Below, in pieces: positions 59,701-64,000 of a stretch of DNA of 64,000 nt. A program made the position numbers and the translations under genes. The notes beneath the pieces were generated by a model that had not been told where the DNA came from, did not search any database, and was given only the letters and a program-made list of their open reading frames with translations. Source of the stretch: Labia minor (lineage: Eukaryota; Arthropoda; Insecta; Dermaptera; Spongiphoridae); the NCBI GenBank assembly GCA_963082975.1, contig OY720348.1, positions 65,745,719 to 65,809,718 on the forward strand, in the 5' to 3' direction. The first letter of the stretch is position 1; each line of letters begins with the position of its first letter.

Positions 59701-62584
59701 GATGTGATTGCTTTTTCTATATGTATCAGATATATTCTTCAGCCGACGACTTACATCAAACCATAACAAGCTAAAAAAAAAAGGAACAATTATTTAAATA
59801 CCTTAACTCGTATAATAATAACATCAATATAGTAATTTAAAAGCATAAATCAATTTTTTTCTAAATAAATATCAACTATAATTCTATATTTTCTTACTTT
59901 TAATCACTTTTAATAATAAGCACAATATCTAATCTAGCCCCTCTATGTGTGACTTATTAATTCTTATTTAATTTAGGTACTCTGTTCTTTATTAGAAACC
60001 TAATCAAATTGATTTCTTTTCAATAATAATATGAGAGATTGAATTTCAAGTGTTTTATTTTTATTATTTATTTTATAATGCATTTTCACTGATATTCAAT
60101 AAATATTTTTAATAAACTTGTCGATTTCTTAGAAAATAACGGATAGATATCAATATTAAAAAAATAAATAAAATTATATTGAAAAAATAATGATTTTTCA
60201 AGAGTTTATAATTATTTTAGATAAATTCAATCGCAATGAAAAAAATAAAAGATAAAAAAAAATCACCCTGCACTTTTCTAGAATAAATGTTAATACAAAT
60301 AGAATAAATATATATATTTTCAATATATATTATTGAAGATTGAATATAAAAAAAAAAAAATGTTAAACTCGTAATTAAAAATAAAAGTAAAAAAAAATTA
60401 TTGAACTACATTATATGTATATATCCGATTAAAGTTTTATTCTATTTTAAATATATATATATATATATATATGATATTATTCGGTTTAAGAATATTTAGG
60501 TACACATAGGCAATTACGTTAGTATATCAATTAAATATTAACTAATTCTCTTAGAATAGAGGATATGTTATAGAAAAAGTTCAAATTTATAGAACCAAAT
60601 GATTTATGCTTCAATTAAATTACCAAATTTGGACTTCTATTCTATACAAAGGAAACAATTTAAAATAAAAAAATAAAAATTATAGTAATAGTAGAGAATC
60701 AGTTTTCAAACTAATCGAAATCTTTAATAATGTTTTTTTTAATCAACGCATATTATTTTTTATATTAATTATCTATTTCATCGTACTAGTATTAAAAATC
60801 TATTATTTGTAGTCTTATTTCTAAATTAAAATAAACGTTTTTCTTTTTAAAATAAATAAAATTGAATTTTATTTGTAAATACCTTTTTTATAAGTTGAAT
60901 CATGTGAAATGAAAAATTCAATATAATGTTTTCAAAATTTTTCGTTAATTGTTCAGGAGAATTCTGTCTGAATTGAATTTGATTTTTCTTATATATATAT
61001 AATATTTTATTTTAATTCCACCACAAGTATTCCTATTTTATATAGAGAGATAGTACTACTCCCAATTATCTAAACAATTTATAATTTAATGTTTTTTTAT
61101 TTTATATCAAACCAGAAACTATCATGATTTATGTAAATGCACCACCCCCATCCTTGGATATCAAGACTCACTATGAACAAGTCAGAACTCGTTCAATAAT
61201 TTATATTAAATTAATAAATAATAATTCTAGTATAATTCTCAGAATTTTTAAAATATATCAATATTTAGTTTCATTTCCGACAATTAACCAAATATCCTTT
61301 CTTTTATTCTAATAGTTCACATTTGAATTGATTTAATAAAGTGATACCAGATAATTTCATGACAAGAAAAAATAAAAGAAATCCATCGTTTTATTCAAAA
61401 ACATTGAAATTGAATTGAAATTGTAACTAAAATATTTATCGCCTTTAAATTAATATATAATAAATAAATATCACCAATTTAAACTATTTTTATTTTTAAG
61501 TAATATCGGATAAATATTATATAGATTGGAATCAATTTCTAAAAGATTGTTATTCTCTGAATAGAAATTTCATATGAATTCTTCAATCTTAAATATTATG
61601 ATTAATATTATTTATCTTCTTCACCCAACTACAATATATTATATGTATCCTATTTCGAATTTAAAAAATAAACGTTATATATTCTCTTAATATTACTATA
61701 AATAAAATTTAATTTTGATTATCTGTCTAGAGGAAATCAATCAATACATTCTTTATAAAATTCTTTCTGTATGTAGATAGCATTATAAGAGAGAATTTTA
61801 GTAATTTTTTTAAATTTTGTATTTTCAGTGTCGGTGGATGTCTAACTAAAAGGGGCTCCAACTTTTTAAAATCTTCTCCAATTCATAAATATAGTTCATT
61901 ACCATCCAGTACGTATTTTAAACTCTAATTCAAATATTCTATTGAATTTAAAAATATACTATTTGTAAATAAAATACTTATTGCCTTGTCTTTTATTTAC
62001 AAATTTGTAATTCATACTAATCCTTTCAAATAAATGCCACCAATCGAAATAATTTCAAATATATAGATATTCACTGTATAAAATTTAAATTTAACCGAAA
62101 TTTTTGCATTTTACTCTCATCCTAAAATATGATATTTAATATTAATTATCTTCTTCCTCTAAATTTGCAATTTACATTATTTGTAGCATATCTCAAAGTT
62201 CAAATAAACGTAATTCTCTTTATATTTAATCAAATTTAAGGCATATTCTTTCTTTAAGATATTGGAAATGAAAAATTCACTGCGTTCTTTTTAAAAGTTT
62301 GTTGTGTATCTTTAGAAGAATTTCAGGAGATTTTTTTAAATAAAATATATTCGAATAAGCGTGTTTAAAATAAAATAAGGGCAGCAAAAGTGTTATTATT
62401 TGAAAAATAATTATTTACTCTACAGTTTTACAAAACTATCATCATTAAGTAATATTAATATTAATGATATAAATTTTATATACTTTTGAAAAAATATACT
62501 GATTTAATACATATCCCGCCATCTATTGCGATTAGTGTTGACTACATTTAAAAGTTTTATTTTCAAATAATATTATCAATATTC

Positions 62585-62616
<32 letters not shown>

Positions 62617-62871
62617 GCAATAATTAAAATTAAAATTAAATAAATTATAATTAAACTGATTTAATATTAAAAATAATTATGATTCTATTAAAGGAGAAAT
62701 ACATGTATAAATCAAAAAAATTGAAAAAAATCTCTCAACCAAGAATTGAAATCTAATTTCTAAATTATGATGAAATTCAAATATCTTGTTATATACTAGG
62801 CGTATATGTTACCATCTATAATATACTATAAAATAAAAAAATAAAATATATAAATACATATACAATACTTA
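56758..62871. repeat. Array unit 5 (type B)
   Basis: It shares type B variants with unit 3. A deletion of about 55-60 bases at about 62046 lies between two short AATCGAAATA direct repeats (compare 45049-45115). A GAAGCAATGCG variant near 57868 is shared only with unit 6. Confidence 0.85.
58091..59136 (-). pseudogene. Unit 5 copy of the candidate gene, broken
   Basis: Exon 1 is open and exon 2 is broken. The exon 2 region has CTCAGGTAGC where the other units have CTAGGGTAGC. An AAAATAAAAGAAAAACAAAAG variant near 58955 resembles unit 1 more than units 2-4. Confidence 0.5.
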
Positions 62872-64000
62872 CAATGGATTGATTAATGGTAGGTAATGGA
62901 GTCGACAAACACTTCAACCGGATCATCGTCTTCACTCCCTGGAAAACAAAGACTAATATGAAATAATGTTTTCCTGGAATAATTCATATTGGAAATCTAC
63001 TCACCTGTTTGATGGATCCGTAAAAGTGAAAGATTGCCATTAATATCGATCGATGATACATGAAAAACAAGAATAAAAGACATCTTTATTAAGACTGAAA
63101 ATAGATTAGAATAATATTAAAATATTTCTTAAAAAAATACTTACGGCGGGGTTTTCACCCCTTGCAATCGCCCGAAGGATGATGATTTGGAAGTCATTAT
63201 GTTCTTCAATCTCTCTCTTGATTCTGGAATGGTGGACATCAAGTAAAACTAAAAAATTAAGAAAACATTTCACTTAGTAATTTAATATAGGCGTGTAGTA
63301 TCTTTATAAATTCATCAATGTAAATATATCTAGAAATATCTATACAAGAAATTAAACATTGTATATATCTGACTTATTATAGAAAGTTTTTTATATTTAT
63401 TTTAACATTTTTGAAGAAGAATTACTTTCACAAAAATTTCAGTTCTAACAATAAAGGTCATTTAAAAATTATGTAATTTTAATTATTTTTAAACATATTG
63501 ATATTATTTCATGAAATATTATAGAAATAAAAATTCAACTCACCTTGCAGTCGTTGTGAAGTGATGCGATGAACCTCTGAACTGCCCCAACAAACCACCA
63601 AACCAAGTTCTTCAAATGATGCTCTTCAGACAATGAAAAGAAAAAGAAATAGAAAAAAAGATCATTAGTTAGAGTTGACTAGAATAGGAGAGAATAACGT
63701 CCCAAAAAAGAGGATATAAATTGTATTTCAATTGAAATATACATATAACCTACCGTGGAGGCTACTTCATTGCGCCCTGATGTCTTCCCTGTACAGTCTA
63801 TCCTATGCCAGACCCAATTCTATGGCACGGATGGCCATCTAATAATATTGTCTATCTTCGTGCAAAACACTCTTCTTGCTAGAAAAGATTGCAATCACGG
63901 AAACGAAAAAAAAAAACACTCCCGAACGCGCTTATTAGACACAGTATGGTCTATTTTGTGTTTTAACTACCGAAGCAATGCGTAATTTAGAAGAAGAAGG
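62872..64000. repeat. Array unit 6, start only
   Basis: The first 1.1 kb of another unit, closest to unit 5: the 11-bp block near 63543 is lost and GAAGCAATGCG is present near 63975. The GATGATGATGATT run near 63180 is three bases shorter. The window ends inside it. Confidence 0.9.

Larger units (their letters stand above)
32948..64000. repeat. Tandem array of about 6.1-kb units (five and a part)
   Basis: An anchor block (TGGAGGCTACTTCATTGCGC) occurs at about 34550, 40650, 46819, 51486, 57647 and 63754. A second anchor (ATGATTTATGTAAATGCACC) occurs at about 37954, 44126, 50293, 54954 and 61124. Spacings are 6.10-6.17 kb except one of about 4.66 kb. All units are in the same orientation. Units contain alternating GC-richer islands with GT-AG borders, mostly on the minus strand, and AT-rich spacers with variable (TA)n and A-tracts. 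The array runs off the window, so its full length is unknown. It starts where the p34 gene's remaining exons should lie. Confidence 0.95.

Noticed and set aside
32948-64000. CRISPR array or classical centromeric satellite
   Set aside because: Units are about 6 kb with splice-bounded islands and no short spaced repeats; nothing resembles CRISPR repeats or a short satellite monomer.
32948-64000. Proviral (polydnavirus-like) segment array
   Set aside because: Tandem units with spliced small genes recall such loci, but no segment-excision motif, virus-type gene or known virulence family could be identified.

Overview
This is eukaryotic, almost certainly metazoan and probably arthropod, nuclear DNA. 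It is extremely AT-rich (by eye roughly three quarters or more A+T, not computed). Genes have short GT-AG introns of about 45-90 nt, coding DNA is sparse, and DNA transposons of several superfamilies dominate: Mutator-like foldback, hAT, mariner and TIR-bearing MITEs, plus a Penelope-like retroelement. No bacterial-style operons, Shine-Dalgarno sites or CRISPR arrays are present. Very AT-rich insects, such as some aphid-parasitoid wasps, would fit the composition, but the species cannot be fixed from the sequence alone.

Layout. (1) 1-9.6 kb is a nest of repeats. A 5.4-kb foldback element (379-5817, 9-bp target duplication, long near-identical arms built of about 308-bp repeats) sits inside an older CAGTGGCGCAA-type element. 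A palindromic MITE, a hAT MITE with a perfect 8-bp duplication and a truncated dispersed repeat follow. (2) 8.4-18.9 kb holds scattered splice-bounded segments that may form one spliced transcript with a 37-residue reading frame starting with a hydrophobic leader. The interval also holds a long-TIR element (about 12.3-15.4 kb) enclosing a broken hAT transposase, and a sharp GC-rich island at 18.3-18.6 kb. (3) 19.8-28.8 kb is a dense TE zone: a complete TIR element (20655-21305), three hAT elements with duplicated or nearly duplicated flanks, a Penelope GIY-YIG remnant, a foldback MITE and a mariner fragment. (4) 30.2-32.0 kb holds the only recognisable host genes: a five-exon ALKBH8-like gene (RRM plus the start of the AlkB fold, then a non-homologous tail), and the first three exons of the TFIIH p34 subunit (GTF2H3/Tfb4). 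The rest of p34 was not found. (5) From about 32.95 kb to the window end, inside or replacing p34 intron 3, lies a tandem array of about 6.1-kb units (five and a part). The first unit is a mosaic. Its diverged left part carries a minus-strand, four-exon candidate gene of 136 codons whose reading phase is preserved across three GT-AG introns. Later units carry broken, near-identical copies and show an alternating A-B-A-B pattern.

The ALKBH8-like and p34 genes are neighbours but functionally unrelated (tRNA wobble modification; transcription and repair). The array downstream is the most unusual feature: a recently amplified, gene-like 6-kb unit with alternating variants next to two incomplete host genes.
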